A stretch of 64,000 bases of DNA from DASUAS01 sp963809795 (GTDB lineage: Bacteria; Actinomycetota; Acidimicrobiia; IMCC26256; DASPTH01), in the NCBI GenBank assembly GCA_963809795.1, contig CAWELN010000016.1:16312-80311 (forward strand), read 5' to 3'. This document shows positions 48,320-55,834 of the stretch, in pieces; the stretch's first letter is position 1; every line of letters starts with the position of its first letter. Position numbers and translations under genes: made by a program. The notes under the pieces are model-generated. The model had not been told where the DNA came from, did no database searches, and worked only from the letters and a program-made list of their open reading frames with translations.

Positions 48320-49483
48320 GTGGCCGACTCCCCGTACCTGGTGTCGCGGCTCCAGGGCTTCGGCACCACGATCTTCGCCGAGATGTCGGCGCTGGCGGTG
48401 GCCACCGGCTCCATCAACCTCGGACAGGGCTTCCCCGACGAGGACGGGCCGCCCGAGGTGATGGACGCCGCCGTCGCCGCCATCCGCGCCGGCCACAACC
48501 AGTACCCACCCGGGATCGGCATTCCCGAGCTCCGCCACGCGATCGTCGCCCACCAGGCGAAGTGGTACGACCTGCGGTACGACGCCGACACCGAGGTGCT
48601 CGTCACCGCGGGCGCGACCGAGGCGATCGCCGCGGCGCTGCTCGCGCTGTGCGAGCCGGGTGACGAGGTCGTCACCTTCGAGCCGTACTACGACTCGTAC
48701 GCGGCGGGCATCGCGATGGCCGGCGCACACCGGTCCCTCGTGCAGCTGCGCTCGCCCGACTGGTCGTTCGACCGCGAGGCGCTCGAGCGCGCCATCACGC
48801 CCCGCACGCGCGTGCTCCTGCTGAACTCGCCGCACAACCCGACCGGCAAGGTCTTCAGTGTCGGCGAGCTCGAGCTCGTCGCCCAGCTGTGCGTGGAGCA
48901 CGACCTCGTCGCCGTCACCGACGAGGTCTACGAGCACCTCGTGTTCGAGGGCCGGCACGTGCCGCTGGCGACGTTCCCGGGCATGCGCGACCGCACGGTG
49001 ACCATCTCGTCCGGGGGCAAGACCTTCTCCTGCACCGGGTGGAAGGTGGGCTGGCTCTGCGCCCCGCCCGACCTGCTCGACGCGGTCAAGACGGTGAAGC
49101 AGTTCCTCACCTACGTGAACGGTGGGCCGTTCCAGTACGGGATCGCGGTCGGGTTGGGGCTGCCCGGGTCGACGTTCCGCCGGCTCGCGGCCGCGCTGGA
49201 GGAGAAGCGCGACCGCCTGTCCGCCGGGCTGGCCGCCGCCGGGCTCACCGTGCTGCCGTCGGCCGGGACCTACTTCGTGAGCACCGACATCCGCTCGCTC
49301 GGCGAGACCGACGGCATGGCGTTCTGCCGGTCGCTGCCCGAGCGCTGCGGCGTGGTCGCGGTGCCGAGCGTCGCGTTCTACGACGACAAGGACGCCGGTC
49401 GACCGCTGGTGCGGTTCGCCTGTTGCAAGCGGCTCGACGTCATCGACGACGCTGCGACCCGGCTGCGGGGAATGGCCCGGTGA
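48320..49483 (+). CDS. PLP-dependent class I aminotransferase (glutamine transaminase / YbdL-like)
   Basis: A 387-residue fold-type I transaminase. INLGQGFPDEDGPPEVMD, YPPGIGIPELRHAI, TAGATEAIAAALLAL, NSPHNPTGKVFS, VTDEVYEHLVFEG and SSGGKTFSCTGWKVGW with the PLP lysine near residue 234 are the kynurenine/glutamine-transaminase-K (YbdL, KAT) set. Such enzymes transaminate ketomethylthiobutyrate or phenylpyruvate using glutamine. The GTG start abuts the repeat array. The next gene, an omega-amidase, overlaps as GTGA; it would hydrolyse the alpha-ketoglutaramate that glutamine transamination leaves behind, so the pair forms a complete glutamine transaminase-omega-amidase route. Confidence 0.9.
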   Translation: MADSPYLVSRLQGFGTTIFAEMSALAVATGSINLGQGFPDEDGPPEVMDAAVAAIRAGHNQYPPGIGIPELRHAIVAHQAKWYDLRYDADTEVLVTAGATEAIAAALLALCEPGDEVVTFEPYYDSYAAGIAMAGAHRSLVQLRSPDWSFDREALERAITPRTRVLLLNSPHNPTGKVFSVGELELVAQLCVEHDLVAVTDEVYEHLVFEGRHVPLATFPGMRDRTVTISSGGKTFSCTGWKVGWLCAPPDLLDAVKTVKQFLTYVNGGPFQYGIAVGLGLPGSTFRRLAAALEEKRDRLSAGLAAAGLTVLPSAGTYFVSTDIRSLGETDGMAFCRSLPERCGVVAVPSVAFYDDKDAGRPLVRFACCKRLDVIDDAATRLRGMAR

Positions 49484-50238
49484 GGGTCGCCGCGCTCCAG
49501 CACGACATCGTGTGGGAGGACCGCGACGCGAACTTCGCGCGCCTCGCGCCGAAGATCGCCGATGCCGCGGGCGACGGCGCCCGGCTGGTCGTGCTCACCG
49601 AGATGTACTCGACCGGGTTCTCCATGGACACGACGCGGGTCGCCGAGCCGTTCGACGGTCCGAGCGCGCGGTTCCTGGTCGAGCAGGCACGCGAGCACGG
49701 GGTCTGGGTGTGCGGATCGGCACCCGAGGTGCAGCCCGGCGACGAGCTCCCGTCCAACACGTTGATCCTCGCCGCGCCCGGCGGCACGACCCAGCGGTAC
49801 CGCAAGATCCACCCGTTCACCTACGGCGGGGAGCACGAGCAGTACGCCGCCGGCGACGCGCACCTCACCGTCGACGTCGAGGGCGTCCGCTGCAGCTTCT
49901 TCGTCTGCTACGACCTGCGCTTCGCCGACGAGTTCTGGGGCCTCGCGCCCGACACCGACTGCTACGTCGTCGTCGCCAACTGGCCCGCGCCCCGGCGTGA
50001 CCACTGGCGCGCCCTGCTGAAGGCCCGGGCGATCGAGAACCAGGCCTACGTGGTGGGGGTGAACCGTGTCGGCCACGGCGGCAAGCTCGACTACGCGGGC
50101 GACAGCGCCGTCGTGCAGCCGTTCGGCGAGACGCACGAGGCCGACGGCCCCACCGAGCAGACCCTCGTGCGCGACGTCGATCCCGCGGTCGTCGCCGAGA
50201 CCCGCGCCCGCTACCCCTTCCTCACCGACCGCCGTTGA
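49480..50238 (+). CDS. Carbon-nitrogen hydrolase, omega-amidase-like (Nit2/YafV)
   Basis: A 252-residue nitrilase-superfamily amidase. The Glu-Lys-Cys triad is in VVLTEMYSTGFSM (Glu41), YRKIHPF (Lys near 109) and FFVCYDLRFADEFW (Cys near 142). The short length, the MYSTGF segment and YDLRFPE-like end of the Cys motif match omega-amidases that hydrolyse alpha-ketoglutaramate or ketosuccinamate to the keto acid and ammonia. It is translationally coupled to the aminotransferase. A 51-bp hairpin follows the stop by 9 bases. Confidence 0.9.
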   Translation: MRVAALQHDIVWEDRDANFARLAPKIADAAGDGARLVVLTEMYSTGFSMDTTRVAEPFDGPSARFLVEQAREHGVWVCGSAPEVQPGDELPSNTLILAAPGGTTQRYRKIHPFTYGGEHEQYAAGDAHLTVDVEGVRCSFFVCYDLRFADEFWGLAPDTDCYVVVANWPAPRRDHWRALLKARAIENQAYVVGVNRVGHGGKLDYAGDSAVVQPFGETHEADGPTEQTLVRDVDPAVVAETRARYPFLTDRR

Positions 50239-50247
50239 CCGAGTGGC

Positions 50248-50298
50248 GATTCAGTGTCGCGTGACGTCCGGAAATCGGACCCGACGCGACACTGAATC
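50248..50298. repeat. 51-bp nested hairpin element, copy 2 (GATTCA...TGAATC), between convergent genes
   Basis: Perfect 15-base arms GATTCAGTGTCGCGT/ACGCGACACTGAATC enclose a second perfect hairpin GTCCG-GAAAT-CGGAC. It lies between convergent stops, and its last bases contribute to the stop codon of the minus-strand gene. A bidirectional terminator is likely, but the same 51-base length and ends at 5170 suggest a mobile palindrome reused as one. Confidence 0.8.
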
Positions 50299-50956
50299 AG
50301 GGGAGCGCGCGGACGTGCGCGGCGAGGGCGACCGCGTGGCCGACCGGGTCGTCGAGGGGCATGCGCATGTCGGGGAGATCGAAGTACTCGACGCTCATCA
50401 GGCCCGGGTAGTCGAGGCGCTCGAGCTCGGCGAAGACGGCGGCGAAGTCGACCACGCCGTCGCCGTCGTCGGGATGGAGCTGGGGCTTCCCCGGCGCGGC
50501 CTGGCGGAGCTGCACGTGATCGGCATGGCGCAGCAGGCGGATCGGATCCTCGCCCCACGTCGTGACGTGACCGGTGTCGACCGTGAGGCGCAACCCCGGG
50601 ACCGCCTCGACGAGGGCCTCTACCTTCTCGATGCTGTCGGCGACGCTGCGGGGCCCGGGCTCCAACCGCGCGCCCGGCTCGGCGCGGAGCATCGCCACCG
50701 CCTCGTCGAAGCGGTCCTCACCCCGGCGCTCGTACAGCGGCATGGTGGTGCATCCGGCCCGCGCCTCGTACGCGCTGATGCGATCACCGATCGGCAGCGC
50801 CAGCGCGGCCACCTCGTCGGCGTCGAGCCCGTCGACGTCGTCCGCGGTGGCATCGAAGTGGTCGAACCCGAGCTCGCGGGCGCGCGCACAGCCCTCGCGC
50901 ACGCCGACGGAACCGAGGGTGACGGCCACGAGGCCGATGGAGCGGTTGAGCGCCAT
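50297..50956 (-). CDS. Sugar phosphate isomerase/epimerase-like TIM-barrel protein
   Basis: A 219-residue AP-endonuclease-2/xylose-isomerase-like barrel. FDHFDATADDVDGL, LEPGPRSVADSIEKVEALV, LTVDTGHVTTWGED with the metal-site Asp and His, and LMSVEYFDLPD with a metal Glu define the family. It is shorter than most members (about 270), so one or two barrel strands may be missing. Substrate unknown. TAGGGT lies 8 bases before ATG 50956, sharing bases with the divergent promoter of the membrane-protein gene at 50983. Confidence 0.75.
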   Translation of the reverse strand: MALNRSIGLVAVTLGSVGVREGCARARELGFDHFDATADDVDGLDADEVAALALPIGDRISAYEARAGCTTMPLYERRGEDRFDEAVAMLRAEPGARLEPGPRSVADSIEKVEALVEAVPGLRLTVDTGHVTTWGEDPIRLLRHADHVQLRQAAPGKPQLHPDDGDGVVDFAAVFAELERLDYPGLMSVEYFDLPDMRMPLDDPVGHAVALAAHVRALP

Positions 50957-50964
50957 CGCGATCG

Positions 50965-50974
50965 ACCCTAGTCT
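50965..50974. promoter_or_regulatory. Overlapping divergent leaderless promoters sharing one TA
   Basis: ACCCTAGTCT contains TAGTCT on the plus strand (8 bases before ATG 50983) and TAGGGT on the minus strand (8 bases before ATG 50956), sharing the central TA. If both are real, the polymerase can serve only one gene at a time. Confidence 0.5.
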
Positions 50975-50982
50975 CCTGCCCT

Positions 50983-51273
50983 ATGTGTGGATGCCTCGTG
51001 GCGCTGGCCGCGTTCCTGTCGCCGCGCTTCGCGATCTTCCTCATCTGGTTGTTCTCCGACCGCATGAGCATCGCGTTCGACTCGTTCTGGTGGGGGCTGC
51101 TCGGCTTCATCTTCCTGCCGTGGACGACGCTGGCGTGGGCGGTCGCCTACGCACCGATCCGAGGCGTCACCGGCTTCGGGTGGTTCATCGTGATCTTCGC
51201 GTTCGTCGTCGACATCATGACCCACGTCGGGACCGCGCAGGCACGGCGCGACCGTCGCCTGCGCACCGCATAG
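50983..51273 (+). CDS. Small membrane protein of unknown function
   Basis: A 96-residue protein with three hydrophobic segments: CLVALAAFLSPRFAIFLIWLF, WWGLLGFIFLPWTTLAWAVAY and GFGWFIVIFAFVVDIMTHVG (each about one helix), ending in an Arg-rich cytoplasmic tail. The PWTTLAWAVAY segment recalls a widespread small family of unknown role. It has a leaderless promoter 8 bases upstream and the F420-type enzyme gene follows 3 bases after the stop. Confidence 0.75.
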   Translation: MCGCLVALAAFLSPRFAIFLIWLFSDRMSIAFDSFWWGLLGFIFLPWTTLAWAVAYAPIRGVTGFGWFIVIFAFVVDIMTHVGTAQARRDRRLRTA

Positions 51274-51276
51274 CGC

Positions 51277-52155
51277 ATGCTGCCGATCGGTTGGTTCGGC
51301 GTCGGGTCGGGCGCGCTCGCCGACGCCGAAGGCGTCGTCACCGTCGCGCAGACGGCAGAGTCGCTCGGCTTCGACTCGATCTGGGTGGGGGAGCACCCGG
51401 TCCTCATCGACCCGCAGGCCCCGCCGTCACCCCTGCCGTCGCGCTCGGAGATGATGGACCCGGTGCCCGTCCTCGCGTACGCCGCCGCCGCCACGTCACG
51501 CATCCAGCTCGGGACCGGCATCGTGATCCTGCCGTTGCGCAACCCGGTGATCCTGGCCAAGCAGCTGGCGACGGTCGACGTGCTGTCGCGGGGCCGGCTG
51601 CTCGTGGGCATCGGCGTCGGCTACGTGCCGGGGGAGTACGCCGCGATCGGGGTGCCGTTCGCGACTCGCGGGCGGCGGGCCGACGAGTGGATCGACGCGC
51701 TGCGCACGCTCTGGCGGGACGACGAACCCCGGTTCGAGGGCGAGTTCGCATCCTTCGGCGGCATCCAGTGCCGGCCCCGGCCGCACCGGCCCGGCGGCCC
51801 GCCGGTCCTGGCCAGCGGGATGTCGACCGCGGCCCTCCGGCGGGCGGTGGCCCGTTGCGACGGCTGGTACGGGTTCTTCCAGGACCTCGATCACACCCGG
51901 GACGCCCTGGCCGAGCTCGGGCGCCTGGCCGGTGAGGTCGACCGGCCGGCCGAATTGGGCCGGCTGGAGATCACCATCACGCCCCTGCCCGGCCCGATCG
52001 ATGCCGACACCGTGCGCCGCTACGAGGACCTCGGCGTCGACCGGCTGGTGCTGGTCCCCGACTTCGCCGACATGGCGGGTGGACCCGATGCCGCGCGGCG
52101 TGGCAAGTTCCTCGACGAGATGAAGGCGTGCGCCGAACGCCTCGACATCACCTGA
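51277..52155 (+). CDS. LLM-class F420-dependent oxidoreductase (TIGR03619-like), second paralogue
   Basis: A 292-residue luciferase-like barrel. ESLGFDSIWVGEHPVLI, TSRIQLGTGIVILPLRNPVILAK (read in parts), GRLLVGIGVGYVPGEYAAIG and PPVLASGMSTAALRRA are the family's strands and loops. It probably uses F420 to oxidise or reduce an unknown compound. It lies 3 bases after the small membrane protein and leads into a SnoaL-like gene and an esterase (ATGA overlap), a likely four-gene operon for degrading one substrate. Confidence 0.85.
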   Translation: MLPIGWFGVGSGALADAEGVVTVAQTAESLGFDSIWVGEHPVLIDPQAPPSPLPSRSEMMDPVPVLAYAAAATSRIQLGTGIVILPLRNPVILAKQLATVDVLSRGRLLVGIGVGYVPGEYAAIGVPFATRGRRADEWIDALRTLWRDDEPRFEGEFASFGGIQCRPRPHRPGGPPVLASGMSTAALRRAVARCDGWYGFFQDLDHTRDALAELGRLAGEVDRPAELGRLEITITPLPGPIDADTVRRYEDLGVDRLVLVPDFADMAGGPDAARRGKFLDEMKACAERLDIT

Positions 52156-52167
52156 GAGGGAGACGAC

Positions 52168-52542
52168 ATGGCGACCCACGACCAGATGGCGGCCGCGTTC
52201 GACGCCGCGCTCACCGGCGGTGATCCCGACGGCTTCGTCGCGCTCCTCGCGCCCGGCGCGATCGTCTGGCACAACCACGACCGCAAGGAGGTCGACGCCC
52301 GGGAGAACATGGCCGCCATCGGCATGCTCGGGCAGCTCGTCGACAACCTGAAGAACGAGCGGGTCCTGCTCAGCCCCACCGACACCGGCTTCGTGCTGCA
52401 GTTCGTGGTGCGCGGCGCGGTGCGCTCGAGCGGCAACGACTTCGAGATGCAGAACTGCGTCGTGGTGACCACCACCGACGACGGGTTGATCAGCCGCATC
52501 GACGAGTACGTCGACCCGACCGTGGGAGCGCAGCTCACATGA
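52168..52542 (+). CDS. SnoaL/NTF2-like small protein
   Basis: A 124-residue cone-shaped NTF2-fold protein: MAAAFDAALTGGDPDGFVAL, LAPGAIVWHNHDRKEV, and the strands VLLSPTDTGFVLQFVVRG and LISRIDEYVDP. SnoaL-type proteins are cyclases, isomerases or hydrolases of polyketide-, steroid- or epoxide-like ligands, or binding proteins. GAGAGGGAG precedes ATG 52168. It overlaps the esterase gene (ATGA). Confidence 0.85.
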   Translation: MATHDQMAAAFDAALTGGDPDGFVALLAPGAIVWHNHDRKEVDARENMAAIGMLGQLVDNLKNERVLLSPTDTGFVLQFVVRGAVRSSGNDFEMQNCVVVTTTDDGLISRIDEYVDPTVGAQLT

Positions 52543-53525
52543 CGATGGACGTCGCCACCAACCTCGACCCGCAGATCGCCGCCGCGCTCGCGGTGTCGCC
52601 GATTGGAGCGATCGACTTCGGCACGTTCACCTTCGAGTCGCTCCCGGCGATGCGCCAGGCGATGGCCGACATGCCCGCGGTCGAGCTGCCGCCCACCACC
52701 ACGACGTCGCACGAGGTGGTCGTGCCCGGCGCGACCGGCCACGACCCGACGGTGCGCGTGTACTCGCCGCCGACCGACGCGACCGGCCGACCGTGCGTCT
52801 ACTGGATCCACGGCGGCGGCTACATGTTCGGCTCCGGCCTCACGATCGACGCCCGGCTCAACCGCTGGGTCGAGGAGTTCGACTGCGTCGCGGTGTCGAT
52901 CGAGTACCGCCTCGCCCCCGAGGACCCGTACCCCGCGCCGCTCGACGACTGCTACGCGGGGTTGCTCTGGACCGCGCAGCACGCCGACGAGCTGGGCATC
53001 GACCCGGCCCGGATCGCGCTCGCCGGTGCGAGCGCGGGTGCCGGCCTCGCGGCGGGTCTCGCCATCCTGGCGCGCGACCGCGGCGAGGTCGACCTCGCGT
53101 TCCAGCTCCTCATCTATCCGATGATCGACGACCGGAACACGAGCGCGTCGAGCCACATCGAGGGTGCGCCGGTCTGGAGCCGGGAGGCCAACCACCTGGG
53201 CTGGCGCGCCTATCTGGGCGAGCTCGTCGGCAAGGACTACATCCCGGCCTACGCAGTGCCGGCGCGGGTCGAGAGCGTGGCGGGCCTCCCGCCGGCGTGG
53301 ATCGGGGTGGGCGCGCTCGACGTCTTCCGCGACGAGGACATCGAGTACGCGTCGCGCATGCTCGGCACCGGGATCCCGGTCGAGCTGCACGTGTACCCGG
53401 GCGCGCCGCACGGATTCGAGATGATCGTCCCGCACTCGGCGATCGCGCAGGCATGCGAGCGTGACATCACGGAGGCGTTGCGACGGGCGCTGCGTCCGGA
53501 GTCCGTCTTCGCGTCCACCAACTGA
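52539..53525 (+). CDS. Alpha/beta hydrolase, hormone-sensitive-lipase family esterase
   Basis: A 328-residue esterase of family IV. The oxyanion motif YWIHGGGYMFG is near residue 88, the nucleophile elbow LAGASAGAGLA near 165, the acid in GALDVFRDED and the His in GAPHGFE near 290. It hydrolyses small acyl esters. It is the last gene of the F420-type/SnoaL cluster, coupled through ATGA. The open frame ends at 53525, just before a short minus-strand fragment. Confidence 0.92.
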   Translation: MTMDVATNLDPQIAAALAVSPIGAIDFGTFTFESLPAMRQAMADMPAVELPPTTTTSHEVVVPGATGHDPTVRVYSPPTDATGRPCVYWIHGGGYMFGSGLTIDARLNRWVEEFDCVAVSIEYRLAPEDPYPAPLDDCYAGLLWTAQHADELGIDPARIALAGASAGAGLAAGLAILARDRGEVDLAFQLLIYPMIDDRNTSASSHIEGAPVWSREANHLGWRAYLGELVGKDYIPAYAVPARVESVAGLPPAWIGVGALDVFRDEDIEYASRMLGTGIPVELHVYPGAPHGFEMIVPHSAIAQACERDITEALRRALRPESVFASTN

Positions 53526-53620
53526 CGACGAGGGTCAACGCGCTCACGAGCAGCACCATCCCCGCCGCGAGCAAGTACGTCGACGGGTCGACGTGGCGGG
53601 AGAGGTGGATCAGCGGCGGG
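53467..53620 (-). pseudogene. Possible remnant of a membrane-protein C-terminus
   Basis: Read on the minus strand from 53620, the frame gives LIHLSRHVDPSTYLLAAGMV, then LLVSALTLVVSWWTRRRTPD and a stop at 53467-53469. A helix followed by a basic tail resembles the C-terminus of a permease. No start codon or upstream part exists, and the last 59 bases lie antisense to the esterase gene, so this may be a decayed gene end or chance. Confidence 0.3.
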
Positions 53621-54439
53621 TCAGCCGGCCGCGCGCGCCTCCGCCACCATCGCGACCATCGCCACGCGCACCTCGTCGCCCGTCGTGCACTCGGTGGGGA
53701 ACGCGAGCCGCACCGCCGTGCGGTGGTCGGCGCTGACCGCGACGAGGTCGAAGCCGTAGCGGTCGACGGCCGACATCGACGCCGAGACCGTGTCGGGCAG
53801 GTGCGCGAAGTGGCGGCAGAAGAGCACCTGCGCGTCGGCGTGGTCGTCGTTCATGTGCTGGATGATCCCGGCCGCGGCGTCGACCAAGGGGTCGGGCTCG
53901 GCGACGGCGTAGTCGGCGGCGTCGACCCAGCTCATCCGCCCGTAGCCACCGACGTAGCGCACGTGGTCGACCGCGAGCCGCAGGAAGGTGAAGTCGCCGA
54001 AGTCGATGTAGTAGGACGCCGCCGGATTGGCGGCGAGGTAGCGCTCCCGCGCGACCTCGCGCCCCGCGTCGTCGACCGGGGCGAGCAGACCGAGCAGGGT
54101 CACGCGGCCACTGGCGAGAGGATCGGCGCCCTCGGGCACCGGTTCGGTCACCAGGAGGCTGGCGCGCGGGTCGCGCAGTGCGTTCTGCGTGTGCTCCGCC
54201 ATGAGGCTGACGAAGAACAGCGGATCACCGTCGTCGGCGAGGCCGAAGCTGACCACCGATCCGAACGGGTACCCGGCGGGGTCGGCGGCGACGGTCGAGA
54301 GCGCGCCCCGCCGCTCGCCGTGCACCAACGTGCGGCACCGCTCGGCGTGGCTCGGCTCACGCGCCGGCGGCGCGGTCGGGGCCGGACCGGCATCGCCGCC
54401 GGTCGTGGGGAGCTGGTGTTCGCGGGGTCGGGAGGCCAT
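53621..54439 (-). CDS. FMN-binding split-barrel protein with DUF2470 (HugZ-like, pyridoxamine-phosphate-oxidase superfamily)
   Basis: A 272-residue protein. The split barrel (about 35-175) has GALSTVAADPAGYPFGSVVS, PLFFVSLMAEHTQNAL and SLLVTEPVP. The C-terminal domain (about 185-265) has IIQHMNDDHADAQVLFCRHF and DRYGFDLVAV, the DUF2470 block that in HugZ contributes to haem binding. HugZ-like proteins break down haem or bind F420 or FMN. TAGCGT lies 6 bases before ATG 54439. It is followed by convergent 3' sequence and preceded by the SRPBCC gene on the same strand. Confidence 0.87.
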   Translation of the reverse strand: MASRPREHQLPTTGGDAGPAPTAPPAREPSHAERCRTLVHGERRGALSTVAADPAGYPFGSVVSFGLADDGDPLFFVSLMAEHTQNALRDPRASLLVTEPVPEGADPLASGRVTLLGLLAPVDDAGREVARERYLAANPAASYYIDFGDFTFLRLAVDHVRYVGGYGRMSWVDAADYAVAEPDPLVDAAAGIIQHMNDDHADAQVLFCRHFAHLPDTVSASMSAVDRYGFDLVAVSADHRTAVRLAFPTECTTGDEVRVAMVAMVAEARAAG

Positions 54440-54470
54440 CGCGCCACGCTAGGCGTGGACGCGGCGCGAT

Positions 54471-54917
54471 TCAGGGGGAGACGTGTTCGCCCAACCTGCG
54501 CAACAGGTCCTGCCACCACTCCGCCTCGCGCTGCTGGAACGCAACCAACGGGAACCGGTGGCGGGCGGCGTGCTCCTGCGGGATGGAGTCCCAGCCGAAG
54601 TGCTCGACCGTCACCCTCGTCCCGGTGGCGACCGGGTCGAAGCGGACGGCCACCTCGGTCGACTGGTCCTCGGCGAACCCGGCCTGGCGCCACTCGAAGA
54701 CCAGGCGGTGCGGTGGGTCCCACTCCCGTACGCGCCCGATCTCGAACCGCTCGCCGTCGGCGCCGATCTCCACGAGACGCTCGGGGGGCTCGGGCTCGAA
54801 CGCCAGGCGACCGCCGTCGCGATCGGTGAACCGGAACAGCCCGTTCGGCTGCCACCACTCGCCGATCTCGCCGGTGAACGCGGCGAAGGTCCGCGCCGGC
54901 GGCGCGGCGACGCGCAT
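54471..54917 (-). CDS. SRPBCC (AHSA1-like) protein, start region probably frameshifted
   Basis: A 148-residue START-like domain: RTFAAFTGEIGEWWQPNGLF, GRVREWDPPHRLVFEWRQ, TRVTVEHFGWD and the C-terminal helix AEWWQDLLRRLG. Members bind hydrophobic ligands. An ATG at 54945 overlaps the ArsR stop as ATGA, the expected coupled start, but it is out of frame by one base; removing one C near 54920 would give MSRSRVLVAMRVAAPPARTF, supplying the missing first strand. ATG 54917 as used here lacks a ribosome site. The gene is the third of a VOC-ArsR-SRPBCC operon. Confidence 0.8.
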   Translation of the reverse strand: MRVAAPPARTFAAFTGEIGEWWQPNGLFRFTDRDGGRLAFEPEPPERLVEIGADGERFEIGRVREWDPPHRLVFEWRQAGFAEDQSTEVAVRFDPVATGTRVTVEHFGWDSIPQEHAARHRFPLVAFQQREAEWWQDLLRRLGEHVSP

Positions 54918-54941
54918 CGGCGACGAGCACCCGAGAGCGGC

Positions 54942-55292
54942 TCATGTGCGCTCGACGTGGTCCTTGAATGCCGCCAGCTGCTGCGTCCATCCCGCCTCCG
55001 CGTCGGCCAACCACGCTCGCAAGGCGCCCATGGACGCGGCCCGCAGCGAGTAGATGCGCACGCGCGCGTCGAACGGCGGGTGTTCCTCCTCGACCAGGTC
55101 GGCGCTGCGCAACACACGCAGGTGTCGGCTCATCACCGGAGGGGAGACGCCGAGCGCGTCGGCCAGCTCACCGGCGCGCCGCGGGCGTTCGGCGAGGAGC
55201 TCGACCGATCGGCGGCGCACCGGATCGGCGAGCGCGGCGAGTGTGACGTCGACCGCGTCGCTCGCCGGCAGCGCGGCCGACGACTCGCTCAC
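54942..55292 (-). CDS. ArsR-family transcriptional regulator
   Basis: A 116-residue winged-helix repressor. LAALADPVRRRSVELLAERP starts the domain, AGELADALGVSPPVMSRHLR is the helix-turn-helix, and DARVRIYSLR the wing. No metal-binding cysteine motif is present, placing it among ArsR regulators that pair with SRPBCC proteins. GTG 55292 overlaps the VOC gene stop (GTGA), and its own stop overlaps the SRPBCC start region. It probably controls this operon through the AT-rich dyad near 55800. Confidence 0.92.
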   Translation of the reverse strand: MSESSAALPASDAVDVTLAALADPVRRRSVELLAERPRRAGELADALGVSPPVMSRHLRVLRSADLVEEEHPPFDARVRIYSLRAASMGALRAWLADAEAGWTQQLAAFKDHVERT

Positions 55293-55753
55293 TGCCAGCT
55301 CGGAGCGTGGATCGGTGCGCCGATCGCGGCCTCGGCTTCGGCGCGCGTGACGTCGCGCACGTGCATGGCGAAGGTCCAGTGGTGCCCTTCCGGATCGACG
55401 CACCGGTACACGCGGTCGCCGTAGAACTGATCGGCGGGCTCGACGAGCACGCGCGCACCGGCGGCCCGGGCCCGTTCGCAGTGAGCGTCGATGTCGCCGG
55501 TCACGTCGACGTGGACGCTGGTCGTGTTGTGCCCGTCGACCGAGGCGGGGCTGCGCATCCACTCGTTCCACTCGCCGCCGATCATGATCCGGCCCCGCCC
55601 CTCGTAGCCCATCTCGTAGTGGCACTGCGTCGGGTCGTCGTCGGGACCGTCGATGGCCATGGTGAGCTCGAAGTCGAAGGCGCGGGCGAGCCAGTCGAGT
55701 GCGGCCTTCGGGTCGCGGTAGGAGAGTGCCGGTACGAAGGTGATGTCGTCCAT
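55289..55753 (-). CDS. VOC-family (glyoxalase/bleomycin-resistance-like) protein
   Basis: A 154-residue vicinal-oxygen-chelate protein with two beta-alpha-beta-beta-beta units: FVPALSYRDPKAALDWLARA, and TTSVHVDVTGDIDAHCERAR followed by YRCVDPEGHHWTFA with the typical C-terminal metal-site region. Members bind or modify small electrophiles or antibiotics. It leads an operon with ArsR (GTGA) and SRPBCC genes, a common actinobacterial cassette. An AT-rich upstream region (55790-55815) holds a candidate operator. Confidence 0.9.
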   Translation of the reverse strand: MDDITFVPALSYRDPKAALDWLARAFDFELTMAIDGPDDDPTQCHYEMGYEGRGRIMIGGEWNEWMRSPASVDGHNTTSVHVDVTGDIDAHCERARAAGARVLVEPADQFYGDRVYRCVDPEGHHWTFAMHVRDVTRAEAEAAIGAPIHAPSWQ

Positions 55754-55788
55754 CGGGAGCTCCAGTGTCGTCCAGGTACTTGCCGGTT

Positions 55789-55811
55789 ACGACAATAGTT
55801 CATGTATTCGT
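55789..55811 (-). promoter_or_regulatory. Candidate ArsR operator (imperfect AT-rich dyad)
   Basis: ACGACAATA...TATTCGT forms an imperfect inverted repeat (AATA/TATT cores and ACG/CGT ends, with a two-base bulge) in the only AT-rich patch here, 36 bases before the VOC start. ArsR sites are usually such AT-rich dyads. Confidence 0.4.
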
Positions 55812-55834
55812 GAAGGACAAGCCCAACCGCTCGG

